In this document: positions 1 to 13,548 of the stretch, in pieces | How positions within the stretch are numbered: position 1 is the stretch's first letter | How the letters are laid out: every line of letters begins with the position of its first letter | DNA from: Oasisia sp. SBJ-2009 | Lineage: Eukaryota > Annelida > Polychaeta > Sabellida > Siboglinidae | DNA: 64,000 nucleotides | Reading direction: 5' to 3' | Assembly: GCA_964017155.1 (NCBI GenBank) | Contig: OZ024867.1 | Span: 15,527,500-15,591,499 of the forward strand | Translations under genes and position numbers: made by a program | Notes under the pieces: generated by a model | Databases searched by the model: none | Seen by the model: only the letters and a program-made list of their open reading frames with translations | Told to the model about the DNA's origin: nothing

Positions 1-482
1 AGACATGGTGTGTAAGACATGGTGTGTAAGACCTGGTGTGTAAGACATGGTGTGTAAGACCTGGTGTGTAAGACTTGGTGTGTAAGACTTGATGTGTAAG
101 ACTTGATGTGTAAGACTTGGTGTATAAGACTTGATGTGTAAGACTTGATGTGTAAGACTTGATGTGTATGACTTGGTGTGTAAGACTTGGTGTGTAAGAC
201 ATGGTGTGTAAGACTTGGTGTGTAAGACTCGGTGTGTAAGACATGGTGTGTAAGACATGGTGTGTAAGACATGGTGTGTAAGCCCTGGTGTGTAAGACAT
301 GGTGTGTAAGACCTGGTGTGTAAGACATGGTGTGTAAGACATGGTGTGTAAGACTAGGTGTGTAAGACATGGTGTGTAAGACATGGTGTGTAAGACTTGG
401 TGTGTAACTCATGGTGTGTAAGACTTGGTGTGTAAGACATGTTGTGTAGGACATGGTGTGTAGGACTTGATTTGTAAGACTT
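1..482. repeat. Left-edge block, second copy at 10,809-11,290
   Basis: The order of unit variants here repeats at an offset of 10,808 bp (772 units). Shared markers include tatgac at 167, actcgg at 227, taagccctgg at 280, actagg near 353, taactcatgg near 405 and a gatttg unit near 469. The copies diverge just after the gatttg unit. The start is set by the window edge, not by a real boundary. From about 110 the same block also matches 12,038 onward at an offset of 11,928 bp (852 units). Confidence 0.8.
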
Positions 483-1614
483 GGTGTGTAAGACTTGATG
501 TGTATGACTTGGTGTGTAAGACTTGGTGTGTAAGACATGGTGTGTTATGCTTGATGTGTATGATTTGATGTGTAAGACATGGTATGTAAGACATGGTGTG
601 TAAGACTTGATGTGTAAGACTTGGTGTGTAAGACTTGATGTGTATGACTTGGTGTGTAAGACTTGGTGTGTAAGACATGGTGTGTTATACTTGATGTGTA
701 TGATTTGATGTGTAAGACATGGTATGTAAGACATGGTGTGTAAGACTTGGTGTGTAAGACATGGTGTGTAATACTTGGTGTGTAAGACATTGTGTGTAAG
801 ACTTGGTGTGTAAGACATGGTGTGTAAGACTTGGTGTGTAAGACTCGGTGTGTAAGACATGGTGTGTAAGACATGGTGTGTAAGACATGGTGTGTAAGAC
901 CTGGTGTGTAAGACATGGTGTGTAAGACCTGGTGTGTAAGACTTGGTGTGTAAGACTTGATGTGTAAGACTTGATGTGTAAGACTTGGTGTGTAAGACTT
1001 GATGTGTAAGACTTGATGAGTAAGACTTGATATATAAGACTTGGTGTGTAAGACTTGGTGTGTAAGACATGGTGTGTTATACTTGATGTGTAAGATTTGA
1101 TGTGTAAGACATGGTGTGTAAGACTTGGTGTGTAAGACAAGGTGTGTAATACTTGATGTGTAAGACTTGATGTGTACGACATGGTGTGTAAGCCCTGGTG
1201 TGTAAGACATGGTGTGTAAGACCTGGTGTGTAAGACATGGTGTGTATGACTTGATGTGTAAGACTTGATGTGTATGACTTGGTGTGTAAGACTTGGTGTG
1301 TAAGACATGGTGTGTTATACTTGATGTGTAAGACTTGATGTGTAAGACTTGGTGTGTAAGACTTGGTGTGTTATACTTGATGTGTATGATTTGATGTGTA
1401 AGACATGGTATGTAAGACATGGTGTGTAAGACTTGGTGTGTAAGACATGGTGTGTAAGACTTGGTGTGTAAGACATTGTGTGTAAGACTTGGTGTGTAAG
1501 ACATGGTGTGTAAGACTTGGTGTGTAAGACTCGGTGTGTAAGACATGGTGTGTAAGACATGGTGTGTAAGACATGGTGTGTAAGACCTGGTGTGTAAGAC
1601 ATGGTGTGTAAGAC
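285..1614. repeat. 1,330-bp higher-order repeat, copy A
   Basis: This is the first of two head-to-tail copies with an offset of exactly 1,330 bp (95 units). It contains, in order, the actagg, taactcatgg and gatttg units, several ttatacttga units, a gatgag followed by a gatata unit, a taagacaagg unit and a tacgac/taagccctgg pair. Copies A and B differ at only a few bases, for example acatgttgtg here against acatgttttg in B, and acatgg here against a gatatgg unit in B. The left boundary is uncertain by two or three units. Confidence 0.85.
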
Positions 1615-2944
1615 CTGGTGTGTAAGACATGGTGTGTAAGACCTGGTGTGTAAGACATGGTGTGTAAGACATGGTGTGTAAGACTAGGTGTGTAAGACAT
1701 GGTGTGTAAGACATGGTGTGTAAGACTTGGTGTGTAACTCATGGTGTGTAAGACTTGGTGTGTAAGACATGTTTTGTAGGACATGGTGTGTAGGACTTGA
1801 TTTGTAAGACTTGGTGTGTAAGACTTGATGTGTATGACTTGGTGTGTAAGACTTGGTGTGTAAGACATGGTGTGTTATACTTGATATGTATGATTTGATG
1901 TGTAAGACATGGTGTGTAAGACATGGTGTGTAAGACTTGATGTGTAAGACTTGGTGTGTAAGACTTGATGTGTATGACTTGGTGTGTAAGACTTGGTGTG
2001 TAAGACATGGTGTGTTATACTTGATGTGTATGATTTGATGTGTAAGACATGGTATGTAAGACATGGTGTGTAAGACTTGGTGTGTAAGACATGGTGTGTA
2101 ATACTTGGTGTGTAAGACATTGTGTGTAAGACTTGGTGTGTAAGACATGGTGTGTAAGACTTGGTGTGTAAGACTCGGTGTGTAAGACATGGTGTGTAAG
2201 ACATGGTGTGTAAGACATGGTGTGTAAGACCTGGTGTGTAAGATATGGTGTGTAAGACCTGGTGTGTAAGACTTGGTGTGTAAGACTTGATGTGTAAGAC
2301 TTGATGTGTAAGACTTGGTGTGTAAGACTTGATGTGTAAGACTTGATGAGTAAGACTTGATATATAAGACTTGGCGTGTAAGACTTGGTGTGTAAGACAT
2401 GGTGTGTTATACTTGATGTGTAAGATTTGATGTGTAAGACATGGTGTGTAAGACTTGGTGTGTAAGACAAGGTGTGTAATACTTGATGTGTAAGACTTGA
2501 TGTGTACGACATGGTGTGTAAGCCCTGGTGTGTAAGACATGGTGTGTAAGACCTGGTGTGTAAGACATGGTGTGTATGACTTGATGTGTAAGACTTGATG
2601 TGTATGACTTGGTGTGTAAGACTTGGTGTGTAAGACATGGTGTGTTATACTTGATGTGTAAGACTTGATGTGTAAGACTTGGTGTGTAAGACTTGGTGTG
2701 TTATACTTGATGTGTATGATTTGATGTGTAAGACATGGTATGTAAGACATGGTGTGTAAGACTTGGTGTGTAAGACATGGTGTGTAAGACTTGGTGTGTA
2801 AGACATTGTGTGTAAGACTTGGTGTGTAAGACATGGTGTGTAAGACTTGGTGTGTAAGACTCGGTGTGTAAGACATGGTGTGTAAGACATGGTGTGTAAG
2901 ACATGGTGTGTAAGACCTGGTGTGTAAGACATTGTGTGTAAGAC
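1615..2944. repeat. 1,330-bp higher-order repeat, copy B
   Basis: This is the second copy, directly abutting copy A. Similarity to copy A ends just after the acctgg unit near 2,941, where copy A continues with acatgg and this copy with acttgg. From about 2,090 this copy is also the left end of the later 3,248-bp duplication, so the two events overlap. Confidence 0.85.
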
Positions 2945-5337
2945 CTGGTGTGTAAGACTTGGTGTGTAAGACTTGATGTGTAAGACTAGATGTGTAAGAC
3001 TTGGTGTGTAAGATTTGATGTGTAAGACTTGATGAGTAAGACTTGATATATAAGACTTGGTGTGTAAGACTTGGTGTGTAAGACATGGTGTGTTATACTT
3101 GATGTGTAAGATTTGATGTGTAAGACATGGTGTGTAAGACTTGGTGTGTAAGACAAGGTGTGTAATACTTGATGTGTAAGACTTGATGTGTACGACATGG
3201 TGTGTAAGCCCTGGTGTGTAAGACATGGTGTGTAAGACCTGGTGTGTAAGACATGGTGTGTAAGACTTGATGTGTAAGACTTGATGTGTATGACTTGGTG
3301 TGTAAGACTTGGTGTGTAAGACATGGTGTGTTATACTTGATGTGTATGATTTGATGTGTAAGACATGGTGTGTAAGACATGGTGTGTAAGACTTGGTGTG
3401 TAAGACATGGTGTGTAAGACTTGGTGTGTAAGACATTGTGTGTAAGACTTGGTGTGTAAGACATGGTGTGTAAGACTTGGTGTGTAAGACTCGGTGTGTA
3501 AGACATGGTGTGTAAGACATGGTGTGTAAGACCTGGTGTGTAAGACTTGGTGTGTAAGACTTGATGTGTAAGACTTGATGTGTAAGACTTGGTGTGTAAG
3601 ACTTGATGTGTAAGACTTGATGAGTAAGACTTGATGTATAAGACTTGGTGTGTAAGACTTGGTGTGTAAGACATGGTGTGTTATACTTGATGTGTAAGAT
3701 TTGATGTGTAAGACATGGTGTGTAAGACTTGGTGTGTAAGACATGGTGTGTAAGACTTGGTGTGTAAGACATGGTGTGTAAGACATGGTGTGTAAGACTT
3801 GGTGTGTAACACATGGTGTGTAAGACTTGGTGTGTAAGACATGGTGTGTAGGACATGGTGTGTAGGACATGGCGTGTAAGACTTGGTGTGTAAAACTTGG
3901 TGTGTAAGACATGGTGTGTAAGACCTGGTGTGTAAGACATGGTGTGTAAGACCTGGTGTGTAAGACATGGTGTGTAAGACTTGATGTGTAAGACATGGTG
4001 TGTATGACTTGATGTGTAAGACTTGATGTGTATGACTTGGTGTGTAAGACTTGGTGTGTAAGACATGGTGTGTTATACTTGATGTGTAAGACTTGATGTG
4101 TAAGACTTGGTGTGTAAGACTTGGTGTGTTATACTTGATGTGTATGATTTGATGTGTAAGACATGGTATGTAAGACATGGTGTGTAAGACTTGGTGTGTA
4201 AGACATGGTGTGTAAGACTTGGTGTGTAAGACTCGGTGTGTAAGACATGGTGTGTAAGACATGGTGTGTAAGACATGGTGTGTAAGACCTGGTGTGTAAG
4301 ACATGGTGTGTAAGACCTGGTGTGTAAGACTTGGTGTGTAAGACTTGATGTGTAAGACTAGATGTGTAAGACTTGGTGTGTAAGACTTGATGTGTAAGAC
4401 TTGATGAGTAAGACTTGATATATAAGACTTGGTGTGTAAGACTTGGTGTGTAAGACATGGTGTGTTATACTTGATGTGTAAGATTTGATGTGTAAGACAT
4501 GGTGTGTAAGACTTGGTGTGTAAGACAAGGTGTGTAATACTTGATGTGTAAGACTTGATGTGTACGACATGGTGTGTAAGCCCTGGTGTGTAAGACATGG
4601 TGTGTAAGACCTGGTGTGTAAGACATGGTGTGTAAGACTTGATGTGTAAGACTTGATGTGTATGACTTGGTGTGTAAGACTTGGTGTGTAAGACATGGTG
4701 TGTTATACTTGATGTGTATGATTTGATGTGTAAGACATGGTGTGTAAGACATGGTGTGTAAGACTTGGTGTGTAAGACATGGTGTGTAAGACTTGGTGTG
4801 TAAGACATTGTGTGTAAGACTTGGTGTGTAAGACATGGTGTGTAAGACTTGGTGTGTAAGACTCGGTGTGTAAGACATGGTGTGTAAGACATGGTGTGTA
4901 AGACCTGGTGTGTAAGACTTGGTGTGTAAGACTTGGTGTGTAAGACATGGTGTGTTATACTTGATGTGTAAGATTTGATGTGTAAGACATGGTGTGTAAG
5001 ACTTGGTGTGTAAGACATGGTGTGTAAGACTTGGTGTGTAAGACATGGTGTGTAAGACATGGTGTGTAAGACTTGGTGTGTAACACATGGTGTGTAAGAC
5101 TTGGTGTGTAAGACATGGTGTGTAGGACATGGTGTGTAGGACATGGCGTGTAAGACTTGGTGTGTAAAACTTGGTGTGTAAGACATGGTGTGTAAGACCT
5201 GGTGTGTAAGACATGGTGTGTAAGACCTGGTGTGTAAGACATGGTGTGTAAGACTTGATGTGTAAGACCTGGTGTGTAAGACTTTGTGTGTAAGACATGG
5301 TGTGTAAGATATGGTGTGTAAGACCTGGTGTGTAAGA
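2090..5337. repeat. 3,248-bp segmental duplication, copy A
   Basis: The offset to copy B is 3,248 bp, exactly 232 units. Matching landmarks are the taatacttgg unit (2,099 and 5,347), the gatatgg unit (2,241 and 5,489), the gatgag unit (about 2,341 and 5,589) and taagccctgg (2,519 and 5,767). The block includes ggcgtg units, taggacatgg doublets and taaaacttgg units typical of the left part of the array. Sequence left of about 2,085 no longer matches at this offset. Confidence 0.88.
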
Positions 5338-8300
5338 CATGGTGTGTAATACTTGGTGTGTAAGACATTGTGTGTAAGACTTGGTGTGTAAGACATGGTG
5401 TGTAAGACTTGGTGTGTAAGACTCGGTGTGTAAGACATGGTGTGTAAGACATGGTGTGTAAGACATGGTGTGTAAGACCTGGTGTGTAAGATATGGTGTG
5501 TAAGACCTGGTGTGTAAGACTTGGTGTGTAAGACTTGATGTGTAAGACTTGATGTGTAAGACTTGGTGTGTAAGACTTGATGTGTAAGACTTGATGAGTA
5601 AGACTTGATATATAAGACTTGGCGTGTAAGACTTGGTGTGTAAGACATGGTGTGTTATACTTGATGTGTAAGATTTGATGTGTAAGACATGGTGTGTAAG
5701 ACTTGGTGTGTAAGACAAGGTGTGTAATACTTGATGTGTAAGACTTGATGTGTACGACATGGTGTGTAAGCCCTGGTGTGTAAGACATGGTGTGTAAGAC
5801 CTGGTGTGTAAGACATGGTGTGTATGACTTGATGTGTAAGACTTGATGTGTATGACTTGGTGTGTAAGACTTGGTGTGTAAGACATGGTGTGTTATACTT
5901 GATGTGTAAGACTTGATGTGTAAGACTTGGTGTGTAAGACTTGGTGTGTTATACTTGATGTGTATGATTTGATGTGTAAGACATGGTATGTAAGACATGG
6001 TGTGTAAGACTTGGTGTGTAAGACATGGTGTGTAAGACTTGGTGTGTAAGACATTGTGTGTAAGACTTGGTGTGTAAGACATGGTGTGTAAGACTTGGTG
6101 TGTAAGACTCGGTGTGTAAGACATGGTGTGTAAGACATGGTGTGTAAGACATGGTGTGTAAGACCTGGTGTGTAAGACATTGTGTGTAAGACCTGGTGTG
6201 TAAGACTTGGTGTGTAAGACTTGATGTGTAAGACTAGATGTGTAAGACTTGGTGTGTAAGATTTGATGTGTAAGACTTGATGAGTAAGACTTGATATATA
6301 AGACTTGGTGTGTAAGACTTGGTGTGTAAGACATGGTGTGTTATACTTGATGTGTAAGATTTGATGTGTAAGACATGGTGTGTAAGACTTGGTGTGTAAG
6401 ACAAGGTGTGTAATACTTGATGTGTAAGACTTGATGTGTACGACATGGTGTGTAAGCCCTGGTGTGTAAGACATGGTGTGTAAGACCTGGTGTGTAAGAC
6501 ATGGTGTGTAAGACTTGATGTGTAAGACTTGATGTGTATGACTTGGTGTGTAAGACTTGGTGTGTAAGACATGGTGTGTTATACTTGATGTGTATGATTT
6601 GATGTGTAAGACATGGTGTGTAAGACATGGTGTGTAAGACTTGGTGTGTAAGACATGGTGTGTAAGACTTGGTGTGTAAGACATTGTGTGTAAGACTTGG
6701 TGTGTAAGACATGGTGTGTAAGACTTGGTGTGTAAGACTCGGTGTGTAAGACATGGTGTGTAAGACATGGTGTGTAAGACCTGGTGTGTAAGACTTGGTG
6801 TGTAAGACTTGATGTGTAAGACTTGATGTGTAAGACTTGGTGTGTAAGACTTGATGTGTAAGACTTGATGAGTAAGACTTGATGTATAAGACTTGGTGTG
6901 TAAGACTTGGTGTGTAAGACATGGTGTGTTATACTTGATGTGTAAGATTTGATGTGTAAGACATGGTGTGTAAGACTTGGTGTGTAAGACATGGTGTGTA
7001 AGACTTGGTGTGTAAGACATGGTGTGTAAGACATGGTGTGTAAGACTTGGTGTGTAACACATGGTGTGTAAGACTTGGTGTGTAAGACATGGTGTGTAGG
7101 ACATGGTGTGTAGGACATGGCGTGTAAGACTTGGTGTGTAAAACTTGGTGTGTAAGACATGGTGTGTAAGACCTGGTGTGTAAGACATGGTGTGTAAGAC
7201 CTGGTGTGTAAGACATGGTGTGTAAGACTTGATGTGTAAGACATGGTGTGTATGACTTGATGTGTAAGACTTGATGTGTATGACTTGGTGTGTAAGACTT
7301 GGTGTGTAAGACATGGTGTGTTATACTTGATGTGTAAGACTTGATGTGTAAGACTTGGTGTGTAAGACTTGGTGTGTTATACTTGATGTGTATGATTTGA
7401 TGTGTAAGACATGGTATGTAAGACATGGTGTGTAAGACTTGGTGTGTAAGACATGGTGTGTAAGACTTGGTGTGTAAGACTCGGTGTGTAAGACATGGTG
7501 TGTAAGACATGGTGTGTAAGACATGGTGTGTAAGACCTGGTGTGTAAGACATGGTGTGTAAGACCTGGTGTGTAAGACTTGGTGTGTAAGACTTGATGTG
7601 TAAGACTAGATGTGTAAGACTTGGTGTGTAAGACTTGATGTGTAAGACTTGATGAGTAAGACTTGATATATAAGACTTGGTGTGTAAGACTTGGTGTGTA
7701 AGACATGGTGTGTTATACTTGATGTGTAAGATTTGATGTGTAAGACATGGTGTGTAAGACTTGGTGTGTAAGACAAGGTGTGTAATACTTGATGTGTAAG
7801 ACTTGATGTGTACGACATGGTGTGTAAGCCCTGGTGTGTAAGACATGGTGTGTAAGACCTGGTGTGTAAGACATGGTGTGTAAGACTTGATGTGTAAGAC
7901 TTGATGTGTATGACTTGGTGTGTAAGACTTGGTGTGTAAGACATGGTGTGTTATACTTGATGTGTATGATTTGATGTGTAAGACATGGTGTGTAAGACAT
8001 GGTGTGTAAGACTTGGTGTGTAAGACATGGTGTGTAAGACTTGGTGTGTAAGACATTGTGTGTAAGACTTGGTGTGTAAGACATGGTGTGTAAGACTTGG
8101 TGTGTAAGACTCGGTGTGTAAGACATGGTGTGTAAGACATGGTGTGTAAGACCTGGTGTGTAAGACTTGGTGTGTAAGACTTGGTGTGTAAGACATGGTG
8201 TGTTATACTTGATGTGTAAGATTTGATGTGTAAGACATGGTGTGTAAGACTTGGTGTGTAAGACATGGTGTGTAAGACTTGGTGTGTAAGACATGGTGTG

Positions 8301-8555
8301 TAAGACATGGTGTGTAAGACTTGGTGTGTAACACATGGTGTGTAAGACTTGGTGTGTAAGACATGGTGTGTAGGACATGGTGTGTAGGACATGGCGTGTA
8401 AGACTTGGTGTGTAAAACTTGGTGTGTAAGACATGGTGTGTAAGACCTGGTGTGTAAGACATGGTGTGTAAGACCTGGTGTGTAAGACATGGTGTGTAAG
8501 ACTTGATGTGTAAGACCTGGTGTGTAAGACTTTGTGTGTAAGACATGGTGTGTAA
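5338..8555. repeat. 3,248-bp segmental duplication, copy B
   Basis: This copy follows copy A directly. It matches to about 8,555: the actttg unit at 5,281 in copy A pairs with 8,529 here, and the next units diverge (gatatgg in A, taacacttga here). Between the boundaries I saw essentially no differences, which makes this a recent event or an assembly duplication. Confidence 0.88.
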
Positions 8556-9555
8556 CACTTGATGTGTAAGACTTGATGTGTACGACATGGTGTGTAAGCC
8601 CTGGTGTGTAAGACATGGTGTGTAAGACCTGGTGTGTAAGACATGGTGTGTAAGAATTGGTGTGTAAGACTTAGTGTGTAAGACATGGTGTTTAAGACAT
8701 GGTGTGTAAGACATGGTGTGTAAGACTTGGTGTGAAAGACTTGATGTGTAAGACTTGATGTGTAAGATTTGGTGTGTAAGACTTGGTGTGTAAAACATGG
8801 TGTGAAAGACATGGTGTGTAAGACTTGGTGTGAAAGACTTGATGTGTAAGACTTGATGTGTAAGACTTGGTGTGTAAGACTTGGTGTATAAGACATGGTG
8901 TGTAAGACTTGGTGTTTAAGACTTGGTGTGAAAGACTTGATGTGTAAGACTTGATGTGTAAGACTTGATGTGTAAGACTTGGTGTGTAAGACTTGATGTG
9001 TAAGACTTGGTGTGAAACACTTGATGTGTAAGACTTGATGTGTAAGACTTAATGTGTAAGAATTGGTGAGTAAGACTTGGTGTGTAAGACTTGGTGTGTA
9101 AGACAGGGTGTGAAAGACATGGTGTGTAAGACTTGGTGTGTAAGACATGGTGTGTAAGACTTGGTGTGTAAGACATGGTGTGTAAGACTTGGTGTGTAAG
9201 ACATTGTGTGTAAGACATGGTGTGTAAGACTTGGTGTGTAACACATGGTGTGTAAGACTTGGTGTGTAAGACATGGTGTGTAGGACATGGTGTGTAGGAC
9301 ATGGTGTGTAAGACTTGGTGTGTCAAACTTGGTGTGTAAGACATGGTGTGTAAGACCTGGTGTGTAAGACATGGTGTGTAAGACTTGATGTGTAAGACTT
9401 GATGTGTAAGACTTGATGTGTATGACTTGGTGTGTAAGACTTGGTGTGTAAGACATGGTGTGTAAGACTTGGTGTGTAAGACTCGGTGTGTAAGACATGG
9501 TGTGTAAGACATGGTGTGTAAGACATGGTGTGTAAGACCTGGTGTGTAAGACTTG
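8160..9555. repeat. Block duplicated at 14,194-15,589
   Basis: The offset is 6,034 bp (431 units). The block is rich in aaagac and aaacac units (t to a at unit position 1), taagaattgg, tttaag and gtataag variants. From about 9,050 it contains the cttaatg, ggtgag and acagggtgtg markers of the left subfamily. The two copies diverge near 9,556, where this one has a gtataag unit and the other a taacac unit. Single-base differences include taagaattgg near 9,059 here against taagacttgg in the other copy. Confidence 0.8.
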
Positions 9556-10435
9556 GTGTATAAGACATGGTGTGTAAGACTTGGTGTGTAAGACATGGTG
9601 TGTAAGACATGGTGTGTAAGACTTGGTGTGTAACACATGGTGTGTAAGACTTGGTGTGTAAGACATGGTGTGTAGGACATGGTGTGTAGGACATGGCGTG
9701 TAAGACTTGGTGTGTAAAACTTGGTGTGTAAGACATGGTGTGTAAGACTTGGTGTGTAAGACATGGTGTGTAAGACCTGGTGTGTAAGACATGGTGTGTA
9801 AGACTTGATGTGTAAGACCTGGTGTGTAAGACTTGGTGTGTAAGACATGGTGTGTAACACTTGATGTGTAAGACTTGATGTGTACGACATGGTGTGTAAG
9901 CCCTGGTGTGTAAGACATGGTGTGTAAGACCTGGTGTGTAAGACATGGTGTGTAAGAATTGGTGTGTAAGACTTAGTGTATAAGACATGGTGTCTAAGAC
10001 ATGGTGTGTAAGACATGGTGTGTAAGACTTCGTGTGAAAGACTTGATGTGTAAGACTTGATGTGTAAGATTTGGTGTGTAAGACTTGGTGTGTAAAACAT
10101 GGTGTGTAAGACATGGTGTGTAAGACTTGGTGTGAAAGACTTGATGTGTAAGACTTGATGTGTAAGACTTGGCGTGTAAGACTTGGTGTATAAGACATGG
10201 TGTGTAAGACTTGGTGTTTAAGACTTGGTGTGAAAGACTTGATGTGTAAGACTTGATGTGTAAGACTTGATGTGTAAGACTTGGTGTGTAAGACTTGATG
10301 TGTAAGACTTGGTGTGAAACACTTGATGTGTAAGACTTGATGTGTAAGACTTAATGTGTAAGACTTGGTGAGTAAGACTTGGTGTGTAAGACTTGGTGTG
10401 TAAGACAGGGTGTGAAAGACATGGTGTGTAAGACT
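8585..10435. repeat. Block duplicated at 20,358-22,222
   Basis: The order of variants recurs with an offset of 11,773 bp on the left and 11,787 bp on the right of one extra 14-bp unit near 20,660. The odd remainder comes from the single-base deletion at 17,695-17,707, which lies between the copies. Shared markers are cttaatg (about 9,050 and 20,837), acaggg, tcaaac, gtataag and gtctaag units. Confidence 0.78.
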
Positions 10436-11296
10436 TGGTGTGTAAGACATGGTGTGTAAGACTTGGTGTGTAAGACATGGTGTGTAAGACTTGGTGTGTA
10501 AGACATGGTGTGTAAGACATGGTGTGTAAGACTTGGCGTGTAACACATGGTGTGTAAGACTTCGTGTGTAAGACATGGTGTGTAGGACATGGTGTGTAGG
10601 ACATGGTGTGTAAGACTTGGTGTGTCAAACTTGGTGTGTAAGACATGGTGTGTAAGACCTGGTGTGTAAGACATGGTGTGTAAGACTTGATGTGTAAGAC
10701 TTGATGTGTAAGACTTGATGTGTATGATTTGGTGTGTAAGACTTTGTGTGTAAGATATGGTGTGTAAGACTTGGTGTGTATGACTCGGTGTGTAAGACAT
10801 GGTGTGTAAGACATGGTGTGTAAGACATGGTGTGTAAGACCTGGTGTGTAAGACATGGTGTGTAAGACCTGGTGTGTAAGACTTGGTGTGTAAGACTTGA
10901 TGTGTAAGACTTGATGTGTAAGACTTGGTGTATAAGACTTGATGTGTAAGACTTGATGTGTAAGACTTGATGTGTATGACTTGGTGTGTAAGACTTGGTG
11001 TGTAAGACATGGTGTGTAAGACTTGGTGTGTAAGACTCGGTGTGTAAGACATGGTGTGTAAGACATGGTGTGTAAGACATGGTGTGTAAGCCCTGGTGTG
11101 TAAGACATGGTGTGTAAGACCTGGTGTGTAAGACATGGTGTGTAAGACATGGTGTGTAAGACTAGGTGTGTAAGACATGGTGTGTAAGACATGGTGTGTA
11201 AGACTTGGTGTGTAACTCATGGTGTGTAAGACTTGGTGTGTAAGACATGTTGTGTAGGACATGGTGTGTAGGACTTGATTTGTAAGACTTGGTGTG
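9421..11296. repeat. 1,876-bp higher-order block, copy A
   Basis: The stretch 9,421-10,140 recurs at 11,297-12,016 with an offset of 1,876 bp (134 units), and the second copy begins where this block ends, so the arrangement is tandem with a truncated second copy. Markers are tatgac (9,421 and 11,297), actcgg (9,481 and 11,357), gtataag (9,559 and 11,435), taaaac (9,715 and 11,591) and tacgac (9,883 and 11,759). The part 9,600-11,290 also matches 15,564-17,254 at an offset of 5,964 bp (426 units). Confidence 0.8.
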
Positions 11297-12016
11297 TATG
11301 ACTTGGTGTGTAAGACTTGGTGTGTAAGACATGGTGTGTAAGACTTGGTGTGTAAGACTCGGTGTGTAAGACATGGTGTGTAAGACATGGTGTGTAAGAC
11401 ATGGTGTGTAAGACCTGGTGTGTAAGACTTGGTGTATAAGACATGGTGTGTAAGACTTGGTGTGTAAGACATGGTGTGTAAGACATGGTGTGTAAGACTT
11501 GGTGTGTAACACATGGTGTGTAAGACTTGGTGTGTAAGACATGGTGTGTAGGACATGGTGTGTAGGACATGGCGTGTAAGACTTGGTGTGTAAAACTTGG
11601 TGTGTAAGACATGGTGTGTAAGACCTGGTGTGTAAGACATGGTGTGTAAGACCTGGTGTGTAAGACATGGTGTGTAAGACTTGATGTGTAAGACCTGGTG
11701 TGTAAGACTTGGTGTGTAAGACATGGTGTGTAACACTTGATGTGTAAGACTTGATGTGTACGACATGGTGTGTAAGCCCTGGTGTGTAAGACATGGTGTG
11801 TAAGACCTGGTGTGTAAGACATGGTGTGTAAGAATTGGTGTGTAAGACTTAGTGTATAAGACATGGTGTCTAAGACATGGTGTGTAAGACATGGTGTGTA
11901 AGACTTGGTGTGAAAGACTTGATGTGTAAGACTTGATGTGTAAGATTTGGTGTGTAAGACTTGGTGTGTAAAACATGGTGTGTAAGACATGGTGTGTAAG
12001 ACTTGGTGTGAAAGAC
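11297..12016. repeat. 1,876-bp higher-order block, partial copy B
   Basis: This is a 720-bp partial copy of 9,421-10,140. It ends after an aaagac unit near 12,011. The next units (acttgg with a gtataag) belong to the block that starts at about 12,038 and resembles the left end of the window. Confidence 0.8.
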
Positions 12017-12037
12017 TTGGTGTATAAGACATGGTGT

Positions 12038-13548
12038 GTAAGACTTGGTGTATAAGACTTGATGTGTAAGACTTGATGTGTAAGACTTGATGTGTATGAC
12101 TTGGTGTGTAAGACTTGGTGTGTAAGACTTGGTGTGTAAGACTTGGTGTGTAAGACTCGGTGTGTAAGACATGGTGTGTAAGACATGGTGTGTAAGACAT
12201 GGTGTGTAAGCCCTGGTGTGTAAGACATGGTGTGTAAGACCTGGTGTGTAAGACATGGTGTGTAAGACATGGTGTGTAAGACTAGGTGTGTAAGACATGG
12301 TGTGTAAGACATGGTGTGTAAGACTTGGTGTGTAACTCATGGTGTGTAAGACTTGGTGTGTAAGACATGTTGTGTAGGACATGGTGTGTAGGACTTGATT
12401 TGTAAGACTTGGTGTGTAAGACTTGATGTGTATGACTTGGTGTGTAAGACTTGGTGTGTAAGACATGGTGTGTTATACATGATGTGTATGATTTGATGTG
12501 TAAGACATGGTGTGTAAGACATGGTGTGTAAGACTTGATGTGTAAGACTTGGTGTGTAAGACTTGATGTGTATGACTTGGTGTGTAAGACTTGGTGTGTA
12601 AGACATGGTGTGTTATACTTGATGTGTATGATTTGATGTGTAAGACATGGTATGTAAGACATGGTGTGTAAGACTTGGTGTGTAAGACATGGTGTGTAAT
12701 ACTTGGTGTGTAAGACATTGTGTGTAAGACTTGGTGTGTAAGACATGGTGTGTAAGACTTGGTGTGTAAGACTCGGTGTGTAAGACATGGTGTGTAAGAC
12801 ATGGTGTGTAAGACATGGTGTGTAAGACCTGGTGTGTAAGACATGGTGTGTAAGACCTGGTGTGTAAGACTTGGTGTGTAAGACTTGATGTGTAAGACTT
12901 GATGTGTAAGACTTGGTGTGTAAGACTTGATGTGTAAGACTTGATGAGTAAGACTTGATATATAAGACTTGGTGTGTAAGACTTGGTGTGTAAGACATGG
13001 TGTGTTATACTTGATGTGTAAGATTTGATGTGTAAGACATGGTGTGTAAGACTTGGTGTGTAAGACAAGGTGTGTAATACTTGATGTGTAAGACTTGATG
13101 TGTACGACATGGTGTGTAAGCCCTGGTGTGTAAGACATGGTGTGTAAGACCTGGTGTGTAAGACATGGTGTGTATGACTTGATGTGTAAGACTTGATGTG
13201 TATGACTTGGTGTGTAAGACTTGGTGTGTAAGACATGGTGTGTTATACTTGATGTGTAAGACTTGATGTGTAAGACTTGGTGTGTAAGACTTGGTGTGTT
13301 ATACTTGATGTGTATGATTTGATGTGTAAGACATGGTATGTAAGACATGGTGTGTAAGACTTGGTGTGTAAGACATGGTGTGTAAGACTTGGTGTGTAAG
13401 ACATTGTGTGTAAGACTTGGTGTGTAAGACATGGTGTGTAAGACTTGGTGTGTAAGACTCGGTGTGTAAGACATGGTGTGTAAGACATGGTGTGTAAGAC
13501 ATGGTGTGTAAGACCTGGTGTGTAAGACATGGTATGTAAGACCTGGTG
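12038..13548. repeat. Distant copy of 110-1,620
   Basis: The offset is 11,928 bp (852 units). The match runs from a gtataag unit (123 and 12,051) through tatgac (167 and 12,095), actcgg, taagccctgg (about 280 and 12,208) and actagg to an acctgg unit near 1,611 and 13,539. It ends at the same place as the 1,330-bp repeat copies, so three related copies share one right boundary. A ggtatg variant near 13,530 is private to this copy. Confidence 0.82.
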
